Positions 47,420 to 60,154 of a DNA stretch of 64,000 nt are shown here, one piece after another. The stretch lies in contig NC_047068.1 of assembly GCF_902459465.1 (NCBI RefSeq), positions 5,270,001 to 5,334,000 of the forward strand, given 5' to 3'. The position numbers and the translations under genes were made by a program. Under the pieces are notes generated by a model, which saw nothing but the letters and a program-made list of their open reading frames with translations, searched no databases and was not told where the DNA came from. This DNA comes from Asterias rubens (Eukaryota > Echinodermata > Asteroidea > Forcipulatida > Asteriidae). Position 1 is the first letter of the stretch; the number at the start of each line of letters is the position of its first letter.

Positions 47420-47689
47420 AGGTGTCTAGACACCACGTTCCAGACACTGCACACTACTGGTACTCCAAATAAGTGTTAGCATTAAAACTTAACTCGGTAA
47501 CGAGCAATGGAGAGCTTTTGTTGTTATAAAACCATGAAAAACGGTAAGTTAAGTACACCATTTTGTGAAACAAGTGGGGTTTTTCTTTCCCTTTTTATTC
47601 TCTCGCAATTTTGATTTGTTATCGTACGCAAAATGTTGGGATACACCAAGTGAGAATACTGATCTTTTTTCCAAACCTGTCCAGTACCT
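47420..47689. mobile_element. TTAA element (family 1), internally deleted
   Basis: TTAA at 47416-47419, then an aberrant end followed by family sequence (AACTCGGTAACGAGCAATGG ... ACACCAAGTGAGAATACT). It ends CCAGTACCT with a decayed ATAA. It is about 100 bases shorter than full copies. Confidence 0.6.
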
Positions 47690-49895
47690 ATAAGAAGTAA
47701 TCCAAAACCGTATTATGGTCTTGATAAAGTGGTATGCCGTACTACAGTCCGTAATGCAAGTCATGTTGAAGGCTAGACTTGGTGAGCTGTGTATACCAGC
47801 GGAACTCTACCTTTCTTGTTGTCTGGGGACCAATTCTTCTACTGACTTAGGAATTCATTACTTGTTAGGTCGTCCGTGTTGTCTCAAGGCTTCTGTGTCT
47901 CATCATTCATTCATTCATTCATTCATTTCTTTATTCAATACTCCACCTAGTGGTACAAACTTTGTCAAACCTTATTATCTCTCTGCCAAACTAATTTCTC
48001 GCTGGATAACGCAGCAAAGAAATTTCTTAAAACCAATTTCAATGAGGCAACCTTGTTCTCTGGAGCGTTTCCTGTAACCAAGGTGATAAAGAGCCTTCTT
48101 GAGTTTTCAATTCTTGGGATCCTGGCTCTCTGGTACACCTTTCACAAGTCGGCGCCTGTGGTCTCTCTTGGCGATTGCCTTGCTTACGTATCGTAATCAA
48201 GGGGACGATATTGTCCGCTTTTTGTCCAATGGTGATGAAAATGCCCGATTTAAATTCCTATTGTGACTTTGTGCACTCAAGGGGGCCGGTCTATCGATAC
48301 CGCGGGACCATCGCGGACCCACAAGCAGCCACAAGCCAAGAATCCAAACAATCGATTTTCTGTTTTTCTTTTCTTTAGAAAATTGGCAGAACAACTAGCT
48401 ATTGAAGGCTACATAGAAGAGTTTACGGTGCGCTACGCTAGCAACAACAACCTGTATCTACCAGGCGTGGACTGCTCGTTTTAACACCTTCATTAACAGC
48501 ATGAAAACGATCTGATCTGCTGACGAGTTTCTGAAGTTTCTTTTACATTTAGGACCAAACCAGCTTACCATGGAGGAATTAAACAGCGTGTCTAGTGAGT
48601 TTTAAGGTTCGTATCAAACAGAAGTTTGATATTTGCGAAGTTGTTGAAGGACAAACTTAACCAGGCAGAATGCCTTTAAACTGCTTGGTGTTATGTTGCA
48701 CTACTAGTGCTTTTTAATTATTAATGAACTTCCGAGGCTCAACGATGGCATCTACTCGTTAGTACTAGAGCTCCACATCAGCCACTTATGGCTGTGAACA
48801 TTCAGCGCTATACAGGTGTTGTTGAGAGTAAATCACCAGGGAAACGCCGTCATATGTTCCTGTTTTGGTCATTTCCCATCGACTAGAGAATCCATTAGAC
48901 TCCTCATCAAGTAATGACACGAGGAGCTATACCAGATGATAAAGAAGATGAAATGTAATGAGAAAGAAGGAGAGAATATTGATGTCTTAGGACTTTGGTT
49001 TGATCCAAATGGTCATCATTCATCATCTACCCCTCAGCCATCGAGGACCTGACCGGGTGAATATGTCTGCTGTGACGCTTCAAATTCACCCTCCCTGCAT
49101 CGAGAAACAGGTGCGTTCAATTGATTTTCATTTCCACTTTTTTCCTAATATTATGATATGTTGAGGGGCCTACATGGAGAGTCGAACGCTTTATATAGGA
49201 TATGACTTATTTATTTTTAGAATTTCCTTTTCATTTAATTTGTGTAAAACGTCGCCAAACAAATTGTTTACAAAAGAAGGGTGATATAAATCAATAATTT
49301 GTTCCGAGACAGAACAGCGACATGTATGTACTATAAAACCATCTCGTAGTTTTGCATTACATTGGCATTATACGCTTTAACTTCTTTACGAAGATTCGAA
49401 TTGTCGATGGGAACGTCTTGAATGATATAAAGATTCACGAGGAGAGGGACATGGCATGAACCATGGAAAGGAAAGCTGGCATGACGTTAACAAAGCAAAC
49501 AACAACAACATCAACAACGACAACAATATTGCAACGTCATTTCACTACATTAACCCCTCCTTTGTACTTGTAAAAAAAAAGCGAATCGACAAACCATTAA
49601 TTATCCATTTATCTACATGGATCGTTCATAATGAAAAAATTGGCACCAGGATTCTAACATTCATATTATAAAAATTGCAGGCTGGCATACGCATGAAACC
49701 TATGTTGATGCTTTTAAATGTTGATTTGGGGGGTTTTGTACAATTTCGGACAATAAAAAAAAGACATACCAAATTTTAAAGATCGATGTATGATGTTGTC
49801 ATCTTTCTCAATTTCAAATGATTTAAGCGGAACTTTGCTTTGCCCGCGAAGTTTATGGTTTGGTACCAATTTCTTTTACCAAGTTGGAATTGTCA
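47690..49895. other. Intergenic / possible 5' exons, no firm gene
   Basis: A CATT microsatellite lies at about 47900-47930. Exon-like pieces, TTTACATTTAG|GACC...GTGTCTA|GTGAGT (48565-48595) and CGAGAAACAG|GTGCG (about 49110), could be 5' UTR exons of the 50504 gene, which has a good acceptor at 50445. Not proven. Confidence 0.3.
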
Positions 49896-50028
49896 CACTC
49901 TAAAATATGATAGTCAAAACAACACTGATTAGTCATATGAGACATGATTTTGATGTAAGGGAAATCTAAAATATGTGTCATGCGACTAATTAGTGTCAGT
50001 TGTTTTGACTAATGTATTTTTAGAGTGC
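49896..50028. mobile_element. Short fold-back MITE (CACTCTAAAA ends)
   Basis: CACTCTAAAATAT...GTCAAAACAAC faces GTTGTTTTGAC...TTTTTAGAGTG, giving arms of about 60 bases. Non-coding. Confidence 0.75.
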
Positions 50029-50503
50029 ACGATCATTCAGGAGAGCCTTAATGATGTTTGGGGTTTTGTTTTAACTCTTCCGTCGGCTCAAGATGAAACG
50101 AAGTCCTTTGAAATATGAACCCGTTATGAATGGACAGGGTCGAGGTTGTTAAGCTCTCGATGAATATTAGGTTTCCAATCTTTATTGCGCGTGATTGAAT
50201 ATCAACTGCAAACTCTTAATTAATTCTTTCTAGCCATTGATTAAGCTTTTCATTGGTCAATAATAAACCAAGCGAAAACTTCTTAGAAATGCAACAGATA
50301 AAGTCCTCTCTCCAATAGACAGGGATGTATTGTTTGAAATGAATCCACGTTAGCTGTGCGATGACAGATCAGTCTAAGGGCTTTCTCTTGAGTCAAATAG
50401 TTTGATAAGTCAAATATAATATTATTTTCTCTTGTGAATTTGCAGATGTGACAACCACCGTGATTTCGTCGACATCAAGACACCGAGAAGCAACCTCTTC
50501 AAG
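50029..50503 (+). promoter_or_regulatory. Upstream region of the 446-codon ORF
   Basis: No other ORF. TTGTGAATTTGCAG|ATGTG at 50432-50450 is a good splice acceptor, suggesting that the coding exon begins about 60 bases before its ATG and that the gene has an upstream non-coding exon. Confidence 0.35.
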
Positions 50504-51844
50504 ATGCCAGTGAAGCTCCTTGCAACCAACCCTTTCACTGAACCAGCCCGCCTGGAATATGAACCGTCACCCTCACCAGCAACGCGCACCTATCGCTGGA
50601 AAAGACCCCTCGGAGTTCTACCCCAGCATCTAAGACCGAGTAACAACCAAACCCGAGGGGGACTCGTGTTGGCTGGACGGTCAAACAATCAGGCCAGGTT
50701 ATCAGATGCCAGACAGTTGTACAGCATGACACAGGTCGCTACTGAGCATCTCAAATCAGCTTCGCAGCAAGGTTTTCGGGAGGAGACTAAGAGTTGTGAT
50801 TTAGACTCTTACAGACTTGGAACTCCATCGTATGGTGTCAATAATAACAATCACACAAATCAAAAGAGCAGTAGTAGCAAAACACAGTTGCCAAATATTA
50901 AACCAGATGAAGGTTCAAGACATGGCTTTGAGTACAGAGTCGGTAGACAAACATACAGTAGGACCGAAGTATTGTTGAAACTTCAGCGGAGACGGAAACA
51001 CGTTGGACGGCAAGGTGGAGCAGACAGTACCGGTGTAGCTGATGGGAGACTTAGTAAAGATTTACCCGGTATCAATATGAGAGAATCACCTCCCGACTCA
51101 CGTGAAGCCAGCTCCATCACTAGACTGACGAACAATTCATCAGATTCTGGGTGTTACAGTAGGGAATCTACAGGTGCAAAGAGTCGAAGCCCGCCCTCTA
51201 AAGGTAGAAAAGTCGACTGTTCCTTGATATCCAAAGTAGGTCAAACTATTGACTCTAGTGTGAGTGAGGTTTCCCTATACAGCTCAACTGATATACAACA
51301 TGAATCCAATCGACATAAAGCTCGTATAGGATTCGTTGAGGTGGCTACCCCACTCAATCGAGACAAGGATGATGTAGAGATTCTAGAGGATCGATCAGCC
51401 AGCACATCCAGCCCTGTAGTGTCGAACGATGTCGACAGTGTTTGTGAAGAGCTGCAGAAGATTGTCCTGCAACGTTCAACACCTCAGAACCTCATCTGCG
51501 ATACTGCATGTGCTACACACTACCGTGAGGAGAACAACCTCTCACAAGCCTCACACATCTCAGATAAAGATCGGTTGGTGAGGGCTATGCAAGCTCTTCA
51601 ACCTCCCGTACCTCACGTCGTGTGGCCAGAGAACAAATACTACACCCCTCATACTGTGTTTGTTTACGGCAGTCCGTCCCGGTTGGCACCGATGGTCATA
51701 CCGTCTCATAGCGTCGATTGCCCGCAGTGCAAGCTGTACCAAGCATCCTCATACGGGGACATTTGTCCACCTAACAGTCCAACTCCCTGGATGCAAAAAG
51801 AATACGGGTTTTATCCAGTGGAGAGACACTTTTTATCTAAATGA
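50504..51844 (+). CDS. Uncharacterised 446-residue protein with C-terminal Cys motif
   Basis: Not a recognised family. The whole coding region is one exon, preceded by a plausible acceptor. The protein is Ser/Arg/Asn-rich and probably disordered. RTYRWKRPLGVLPQHLRP lies near residue 30 and VPHVVWPENKYY near 378. From residue 403 it has SVDCPQC followed by YQASSYGDICPPNSP, matching the 34894 product in sequence and spacing, then a 20-residue tail (EYGFYPVERHF). The pairing of a Trp/Tyr-rich segment with the Cys motif is also seen loosely in the 27341 product. Confidence 0.75.
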   Translation: MPVKLLATNPFTEPARLEYEPSPSPATRTYRWKRPLGVLPQHLRPSNNQTRGGLVLAGRSNNQARLSDARQLYSMTQVATEHLKSASQQGFREETKSCDLDSYRLGTPSYGVNNNNHTNQKSSSSKTQLPNIKPDEGSRHGFEYRVGRQTYSRTEVLLKLQRRRKHVGRQGGADSTGVADGRLSKDLPGINMRESPPDSREASSITRLTNNSSDSGCYSRESTGAKSRSPPSKGRKVDCSLISKVGQTIDSSVSEVSLYSSTDIQHESNRHKARIGFVEVATPLNRDKDDVEILEDRSASTSSPVVSNDVDSVCEELQKIVLQRSTPQNLICDTACATHYREENNLSQASHISDKDRLVRAMQALQPPVPHVVWPENKYYTPHTVFVYGSPSRLAPMVIPSHSVDCPQCKLYQASSYGDICPPNSPTPWMQKEYGFYPVERHFLSK

Positions 51845-52014
51845 ACTATTTTAGAAGAGACTTGACGGGAAATGAAGCAATACAACTACACCCTGATAAG
51901 TCATTGTGCCTTCAATTCAGTATAAATATTATTCCTTCATTTGTTTGTATTTATTCTACTATTAAACCATTTTAATGTTCATGTTTTGCCATCGGATACG
52001 AAAAACCTGCTCAA

Positions 52015-52378
52015 AGCCATTGGACCCTTTCGGTAAACACTATTGTCCAAGGCCCACACTTCGTGTATCACAACTTCTATATCAAATAACAAACCTGTGA
52101 AAGTTTAGGCTCAATCGGTCATCGGAGTCTGGAAAAAATAACGGGAAAACCCACCCGTGTATCCGCGCGTTTCGCCGTGTCATGACATGTGTTTAAAATA
52201 AATCCGTAATTCTCGCTAACGAGAATCGATATTGTTTTACTGTTTTCTCAAAAGGTAAAGCATTTCATGGAATAATATTTCAAGGGAAAACTTTCACCAC
52301 TACCTTCTGTAAACCCTGTAAGTTATTTGTAAATCTGTGAACTTTTTTTTTCTTTCTGTACCGAAAGGGTCCAATAGC
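52015..52378. mobile_element. TTAA-flanked short DNA element (family 2)
   Basis: Starts AGCCATTGGACCCTTTCGG and ends CCGAAAGGGTCCAATAGCT, with TTAA at 52379-52382 and a decayed TCAA on the left. It matches 301-675 in the opposite orientation. Confidence 0.85.
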
Positions 52379-54730
52379 TTTAACGGGCTAAACTTATACA
52401 TTGTAGTTTAAAAACGTGTTAATAACGCACGTTTTGAAACTACAAATAACGGTTATTAAAGTGTTTATGGTCGGAGTTAATGAAGACAGTAGAGTAGAAA
52501 TATATAAATCAGAACTGTTGGTCAAATTTACTATTACATACAATTCTTGCCCTGACAATTATTTTGTTGATCAGGCTGAAGCCCGGTTTATTACTTCTTG
52601 CAAATGCGTATGCGAAGCAAATTTTGACGTCACATCCTTTGCGGGAAATGTTTCGCAGGGGTTGATCACGACTCAACTGTTGCAAATTAATTTGTGGCGT
52701 CAACATTCGTATTATATTCGCAGGAAATATGAACCGGCGGGCTTTAATAGTCGGCCAATGTTATAGAGATCGGCCAACATTCAATGGAATGTCATACATG
52801 TTTTATGAAACTGTCGACATATCACACACAAAGATGTGGTTGTCGGCCGTCGTTTGTAATGCTGCATAATTAATCAAAAACACAAACGTGTACATTTATA
52901 GATGTTCATACAGACACTCCGTAGAGTTAGTTTAGATTTTCACCGTTGTTTGCATTTTATTGTACGGAAGGAAGGAATGGCCTACGTCTTTTACGCCCAC
53001 TACTATCAGGATTTGTATTATAACTATAGCCCCGCCCCCGCTCCTCGTTATTTAGAATATCATGTAACCGCATCCAATGATAGATCACTTAACCAAAATG
53101 CATATCTAAAATGTTATAAGGGTTTTCAATTCTAAAAGTTTTAACCAACATGTTGTTATTCCGCCTATAGCGAGATGTACAATTTTAATTTTGGTACCTT
53201 ATACAATGCAAGAATCCCGGACAAAAAGTCAACCGATATTCACTGATCCGTGGAGAGTATGAACATCCATTTTGAACAAACTTTATTTGGTTTTTTTCTG
53301 CTGTTGCAAGCTGCTCACCAAAAAGGGTATCGAAACGCAAAACACAAGTTTATGGCCGTCTTTTCGGCTGTTCAAAACGGCACGCCACAAGCGGGTGATG
53401 TATCAATGTACATGTATTTGCGGTACGCACTGGATGGTTATGTCCTTTTGAGAACTTGTCTTACTTTTTATTCTACTGCCGCGGAGTAGATTTTTCAGAA
53501 TTCGGGAGACTTCTCAGTCCTAGAAAGAACTGTCCTGCTTATTGGCTGATTGGTGAAGGTTTTAGAGACTGCCATTTTGTGTTTTCATCTATTATTTTGT
53601 AACTACTCTAGATGAACAATGTTGTGTAAGTTTTAACCATCATGATGCATCATGTCAATGGTTTTCTTTTGACACACGGTGGTGTACGGGTACATTGTAC
53701 CCCCGACACCCCCCCCCCCCCCCCCATCTATGCCATTCCGTCCATGACGTCAGAGGTCATAGAGTTCAACTTCTGACTGCATCATCTCCTCAATACCGAG
53801 TCTGCATTTTCCATTTTGATACACATCAACATGAACATAACATGACAAGATGTGACCAACCATTTTAATGAAATTTGTAGAAACTTGTTTTTGGATGAGT
53901 TTAATTGAAAAACTATGGAGGACGAGAATGATTGTACTCTTTCCAACAAACAAACAAATTAATAAGCAACCACACCAAAATAATGATGTGTCTTTATAAA
54001 TTGTTAACGTTAAAATTATTATTCTCCTTTTTGCTTATTAAACTTAAATCATATATCAAAGTAATTATCTTTGTACATTTTAACAGCCAATAAAACAAAA
54101 TAGACAAATATACTGAAGAGTTGTTGACTTGATATCATTCCATCTCTGTTTTGTTTTGTACAATGAATCACAGGCAACCAACAGGTTTTTGCTCTAAGGG
54201 TCATGCCTATACAGTTTCAGTATCGGTTAACTATTTAATCACTAGCTTATTTGATTTATGTATAGAAATAAAGCTGATCGAATGAATGAAAAACTGGAGA
54301 TGAAAGTTTCTTAAAGACAAAGTACACCTATTTTTTTGTAAACCGTTCGATTATTAAAATCCTATAATAAGCATTTAACTTCAAATAATTGTCGCGTTTT
54401 TGAAAACTCGCCGAGAATCCGGAGTGAATAATGTCTGTGCAGGAGAACGACGGATGGTTCTGCGACGGTAAAGATGACATTTGGCGTCATCTGCGCATGC
54501 GTCGGCTTTGAGGACGTTCGTCCCTCAATTTCTACGACAGTACTTGGGATGAATCTTCGTTGTGCTGAAAACGACAACGTTTAGCTGAACAACCGTCGAA
54601 GAACCATCCGTCGCCGAAAACGAAAAGTCCCTAATGCCTATATAGGAAAACACAACCTGAGAAACGTTACCGCAGAAACGCTTCTCAGATTCAAATTTTA
54701 GGGCATAACATTTAAAATGTTTTTAAGTAA
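52379..54730. other. Intergenic, repeats, no gene seen
   Basis: Partial FB2-type sequence at about 53390-53520 (CTACTGCCGCGGAGTAGATTT) and a C-run at about 53709-53725. A 116-codon frame at 52416 has no domain. Confidence 0.4.
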
Positions 54731-54732
54731 CC

Positions 54733-54811
54733 ACTATACTATACTATACTATACTATACTATACTATACTATACTATACTATACTATACTATACTATACT
54801 ATACTATACTA
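54733..54811. repeat. (ACTAT)n microsatellite
   Basis: About sixteen perfect pentamers. Confidence 0.97.
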
Positions 54812-56323
54812 CAAAAGGCATTTATAAAGCGATCTTACAAAAAAAATGTATCAGTGCTTTACACAGAGAGAAAAATAGCAAAATCAAGATAAACATTCAA
54901 CATGATAAAGAGTCATATAAATAGGTTATGAGAGCTTTTCTGAAGGCTGCTAATAAAGATGAATGGCGTATATTGTAGGGTAATCGGTTCCACATAGTAG
55001 GCCCTGCAGCAGAGAAACCCCAGTCACCAGATGAAGTGCGAGAATGGGGGATGATCAGAACTCTGTTATCTTTGGCAGATCGCAGTCCTTCTCTAGTTGG
55101 AACATACGGATAAACGAGTTCTTTGAGACAACGCGGAGCATCTGTGTCGGTGATACATTTAAAAACAATTGTGAGAAGTTTGAACCAATTAAAAGCTGCT
55201 AGTATAGGCTTCTAACCAACAGTTTTAATTGCCAATAATTTTAAGAGAGACTACCGAACGTATACCTTCCCTTTAAGAAACTAAATTTGCGCATCAACGA
55301 AACTTCCCAAAGATTGACCTTTTAGTCTAAAGCATTATAATACTTACAAAACATCTTGTGTAAATTTGATTTCAACGAAATCATAAAAGGCTAAATGGTT
55401 TCTCTGAAATCTCCCGGAAAACAGTCATACTCAAGTTTCGTTAAAAGCATTTTGTTTAAGCTCTTATGACAACAATCTTGTTTCTCGAACATGGAAGTCA
55501 AGAACTGTTGACGCAGTTACGGCAATTAATATGATTGTCCATCAGTCACTCCTGCTGACTGGATATAATAGAGATCAATTATATCAAGAGATCTTGTAAA
55601 GGTCTTTAAGATTATGGAAATACAGCAATGGGTGGTAGTGTACCTCACACCGTGGAGTTGGTACGCCCTGATACTGGGGTAGATATTCACGCGCGTATCT
55701 ATTCATTAGTCACTGATTGACGTGTGCATTGAATGTGCATTCAGTGAGTGACATACAAACTACAATATAATTAAAGTGACAGGCATTAATGACGTCACCT
55801 GAAACAATAGCCTTCCTTCCGTGTGATAAATGAAAGGTGGGGAAGTCTTTAACGAATAAAAGTTCATTTGATGGAGGGAGGGTTTCTTTGAATACCAGCG
55901 GGAATAAACTAATAAGGACGATTGTCCCAATTGTAGAAAACGCTTTATTGGACATAAGACGATAGGCCCCTCAAACCAGCATGGGTTCTCTATTAAGTTT
56001 TGATTCTTAGAAAGTAACACGCATGCGATTATCAAAGCACTGATGGTCAATAGAGTTCATCATCAGATTCAGTTAAGGAGTGAAAGTTGAGGAGGGACAT
56101 TTTATTTGAAGACGAACCCAAGACGGACGCACCACTCTGAAAACTCTCTTCTCATTCCACTATCTCTTTGGTTTTGAGATGTTAGTAATGAAAGAAGGCT
56201 CGCGCATGTTGAACTGTAAACTCTAATGATATCAACTGTCTTTCTTCGCTGAGTTTTTCTCACAAGATAATTTATCTGCGGCCTGTAGTTTTACTGAACA
56301 TTGAGAGCAACCACACCATCATC
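54812..56323. other. Intergenic, no gene seen
   Basis: Sequence around 54830-55200 (ending TTTGAACCAATTAAAAGCTGC) may be an old repeat. No supported ORF before 56324. Confidence 0.35.
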
Positions 56324-57415
56324 ATGGCGCCTTCAAATGCACCACACATCTACCTATCTCCTCCAACAGAATTTTCTTCCGAGACAGTCCGAAAATACAT
56401 GAGCCTGAACAGAAGTACCTCTCGGACATCATGTATTACCGATACAAAAAGCTGCCCCGAGATCAGCAGCGGGTCACGGTGCCCTTCACCGCCGTCTAGT
56501 GACAGCGATCGACCCGTAAAGACACGGAGGAAGTCTGCCTGGACTCGCTCTTACACGGACCTCAGCGGAGATATGATAAGGGTACCCTATGGACAAAGTA
56601 GCAAGATGCAAAGGGTGTTGATGACCGGGAATGTCGCTGCCCAGAAACGTCTTGATATGGAGCTCAAGAAGCTATCCGTGGCAAAGCTTAAGAGGGAGGA
56701 GGAACTGACTTTGGAGAAATTAGATTTCATCGAGTCGGCATTCAAGAAGAGTGTTGCCATCGCAAAGGGACTTCAGAGGGACTATGACGCGATAGAACGC
56801 GTGGCATCTCGACACCGTGAAGTGGATCATCTACCACGAATATCAACAGCAAGATGTAGTTTGGTATCACGTTATTCACCTCACAGCTCGGTTGCATCTG
56901 CCGTTCAGACCACCACCAAGAAGCTTCAAGAACCCGGTGCAGATCATGAAGAGTCACAATCAGTGGTAAAGTTCCCAGTCATAACCACCGAGACACCCGG
57001 CATTGCAAACCAGTCTCCTGAACGGGGCTTCGTTCTATGCCAGAACAGGCGACTCTTGAAACAGGGCGAGACTATGCATGACCTGATTGAACATAACATG
57101 ATAAGCACTATCAAGCATGTTGGAATCCATCTTAATGTAGATGAACCTAACACCCCAAGGCAGCCTAAAGTCTTAGATGAGAATCCCATTGAGGCAAAGA
57201 GTTCTTCTTGTGACGATGAGAGATTCACCCGTCTCCAGGGTTCCTTAGTCCCGATGTGGGAGACAACAAGCTGGAACGAACGTCTCCAAAGAGAGAAAGA
57301 TGAAAGAGTGCTCCTTGGGATTGTGACGCCATCAAAGCCTACTAAAGACAATAAGATACGACTTGCTAGTAGCAAACGGGACACATTTGGAGTTCATAGG
57401 GACTCATTTTATTAA
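56324..57415 (+). CDS. Uncharacterised 363-residue intronless protein with coiled coil
   Basis: Not recognised. Residues 1-95 are Ser/Pro/Thr/Arg-rich (SRCPSPPSSDSD near 51). Residues about 105-165 are charged and leucine-patterned (AAQKRLDMELKKL, REEELTLEKL) and should form a coiled-coil helix. The rest is polar. No signal peptide or membrane span. It lacks the Cys motif of the neighbouring ORFs. It may act as a scaffold or cytoskeletal protein, but nothing in the sequence proves this. Confidence 0.7.
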   Translation: MAPSNAPHIYLSPPTEFSSETVRKYMSLNRSTSRTSCITDTKSCPEISSGSRCPSPPSSDSDRPVKTRRKSAWTRSYTDLSGDMIRVPYGQSSKMQRVLMTGNVAAQKRLDMELKKLSVAKLKREEELTLEKLDFIESAFKKSVAIAKGLQRDYDAIERVASRHREVDHLPRISTARCSLVSRYSPHSSVASAVQTTTKKLQEPGADHEESQSVVKFPVITTETPGIANQSPERGFVLCQNRRLLKQGETMHDLIEHNMISTIKHVGIHLNVDEPNTPRQPKVLDENPIEAKSSSCDDERFTRLQGSLVPMWETTSWNERLQREKDERVLLGIVTPSKPTKDNKIRLASSKRDTFGVHRDSFY

Positions 57416-58927
57416 TTGATATATTATATAAAATTGAACTTCTTCAAAGTACATGTAAATGTTATTGAATATTACAAAACGAATATGAATCAATGTTGAT
57501 AAAAACTGATTGCTTATCGTATTGATCACCGGACAGTGTTCTAGAATTATAAAGATCCTGGTTTTCATTTTATTTATTGAAACCTACTGTACTTAAACCT
57601 GTTAAATACAAATTATGTGAATTTATAGAAACTGTATCAATTTACTTACTTAATCTTAAATATTTAGAATCAAAAACATATTTGATCTGACCATTTACGA
57701 AACTTAAAAGCAGCCTTTTGTATTCAGCAGCTTTGCATCTTTAGTTAAAAATCGTCATTCAATTTCAAATTTGAGGCATGAGAATTTAAGTAGCACAGGC
57801 ATATAATATTCAAATCAACTTAAGCAATGCGAAATCTGCCTTTACCATGCGTAGGACTCAACTACATTTCAGTGAATGGCTGTTACGAAATTAAATAAAG
57901 TTCTGGGTGTTTTTCCTAAATGAAAGCTGTGCACCTGTCATAATCACATGAGACAAAAGACCAATAATTGCTCACACATTGCGTAAAATTAATTCGATCT
58001 ACTGTTTTAAGATCTCCGAACATGACAGAAAAATCTAGAATATTTAAATTATTATTTCTTTCAAGTTTCCATAGCTGAATTTTACAAAATAATAGCTAAT
58101 GATTATATACGGCGAATTATTGCTAAGCAAAGTGTGATGATAGAATACACTGTCACTATGGTAACTCTGACAACTCATCTTAAGAAGAATCCTTTAAAAT
58201 GCTTAGTAAAATCGAGCCTTGGACCCTTCACAAAGAGTTAATTTATCTTAACTGCGAACTCTTAATTAAATTGTAGCCTACTAAGTGTGATGTCGCAATA
58301 CAAATCACTTTGACAGTGATCACAACTCATCTTAAAGATGAAGTTTTTGAGAAATCGAACCTTAGCATCGTGGGCTCCATGTTAAACACTAGAAAGTTAA
58401 CGCAAAGTTCAGACACATTTTCTGTCTTAAGATGTTTTATTGACTCCTTGCAATGACGGCCCCTTGCAATGACGACACATGACGTCATTGCATGATATCT
58501 ATCAATGGTTCTTTCTAGATTGTTTGTCAATTCGTAGCCTTTCATCAAGGCGTTGGTGGTTTTATAGCAGAGCTGTGTAAGCGTGAAGTGTCAGGAAGGC
58601 ACGCACGCTTAGTGGCAAAGCCGCGTGGCATTTTCCAACTTGATTTTGAAATGTTGTTTTGAATTGTTCATGTACATGTATAATCAAATATAAAATCTGT
58701 ATTTGTGATGCAAATCAGTAAAGTGAATGACGCAAGTCATTGTTACGCAAGAAAACATCATACCAGAAAAAAATCAACCAATTATTTCAAAATTATTTAA
58801 AATGAACACGGGGCAATTCAATGATCAAAGCAGGTGCTTCAAATTGTTTAATTCCTGGAATATCAACCACAGATGTTGTAAATTATTGTGAATAATAAAG
58901 ATTTGAGGCATTGCATGGTGAGGTATC
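57416..58927. other. Intergenic, no gene seen
   Basis: AT-rich 3' flank. CAACTCATCTTAA occurs at about 58170 and 58322 in two similar segments, an old imperfect duplication. Confidence 0.4.
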
Positions 58928-59339
58928 AATGTATATTTGGTTTGCGGTAACACTATGTGTGTATCTACTTGCCAGGTAGAGTTGTTCTTAGGGAACTGTC
59001 TTGCTTTATTCTACTGCCGTGGAGTAGATAATCGGAGGTTCGGGAGACTTCTCAGTTCTGAAAAGAACTGTCCTATTTTTTAACTATTACCAGGGCGGAT
59101 GGTATAGAAATTAGACTGGACTACTACTTTAGCTTATAGGATCGTAATTAACTGTACTGCCGCGGAGTCAGTTCTGAAATTGGTCTCAACGTTTCGACTA
59201 GCTTGCTCTAGTCATCGTCAGGAGACTGATTATCTACTCCACGGCAGTAGAATAAAGCAAGACAGTTCCCTAAGAACAACTCTACCTGGCAAGTACATGT
59301 AGATACACACATGGTGTTACCGCAAACCAAATATACATT
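58928..59339. mobile_element. Fold-back element (family FB2)
   Basis: Inverted arms at 58928-59033 and 59228-59339 are nearly identical (AATGTATATTTGGTTTGCGG to ACTGCCGTGGAGTAGATAATC). The centre contains CAACGTTTCGACTAGC...GTCATCGTCAGGAG, a core like that of FB1. Partial copies occur near 47300 and 53390. Confidence 0.85.
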
Positions 59340-59650
59340 AAATAATAAAGACTTATCTATTGATGTAAATAAACGAAACGTATATGTAAGTGTACGGTTT
59401 TTTTTTGATGATTAAAGAGCATTTTCCTTCTGATTTATTGAAACAAAATCATTCTTGAAAAGTAAGTTTTCCGAAATGTCTACAACTGAGTCAAATTCCC
59501 TCTGGGAACCAACTAAGACGTTTTTAAGATTAAAGTTTGAGGCACAAGAAATGGGCAGGTATTCAGCCAAATAACTAATAGTGAATCCTTTGAACACTAG
59601 AGGTTGTGGTTATATACAAACAAATAGATAAAAGGAGCATTTAGAAAAGG

Positions 59651-60154
59651 AAAAACAGACAAACCTGTCAGATTATGGGAGATCAGTCTTACCAACAATC
59701 TTTAAAACCGTCACCATGGTGACCATCACTGTGCCGTAAAATGCGGGCCATTACATGAGAGGGTTATTATGGGATATATCATTGAACCGACCGTTATAAA
59801 CCAGAGGAACGATGAGGGCAGGAGATCCCCCCCCCCCCACATTTTGGTAAACCATTTCTTCTGATATAGCGCCCTCTTTTGAATCATCCTCCTTTAGCCT
59901 GAAAAACAGACAAACCTGTCAGATTATGGGAGATCAGTCTTACCAACAATCTTTAAAACCGTCACCATGGTGACCATTACTGTGCCGTAAAATGCGGGCC
60001 ATTACATGAGAGGGTTATTATGGGATATATCATTGAACCGACCGTTATAAACCAGAGGAACGATGAGGGCAGGAGATCCCCCCCCCCCCCCCACATTTTG
60101 GTAAACCATTTCTTCTGATATAGCGCCCTCTTTTGAATCATCCTTCTTTAGCCT
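59651..60154. repeat. 251-bp tandem duplication
   Basis: The copies start at 59651 and 59902. They differ by a C-run length (10 versus about 14), CATCACTG versus CATTACTG and CCTCC versus CCTTC. Each contains CACCATGGTGACC and ends TAGCGCCCTCTTTTG. Very recent duplication. Confidence 0.95.

Noticed and set aside
48263..48484. Short frame ending in GVDCSF after a TTTCTTTAG acceptor-like site
   Set aside because: An acceptor and 35 codons alone are not enough; no matching upstream exon or domain.
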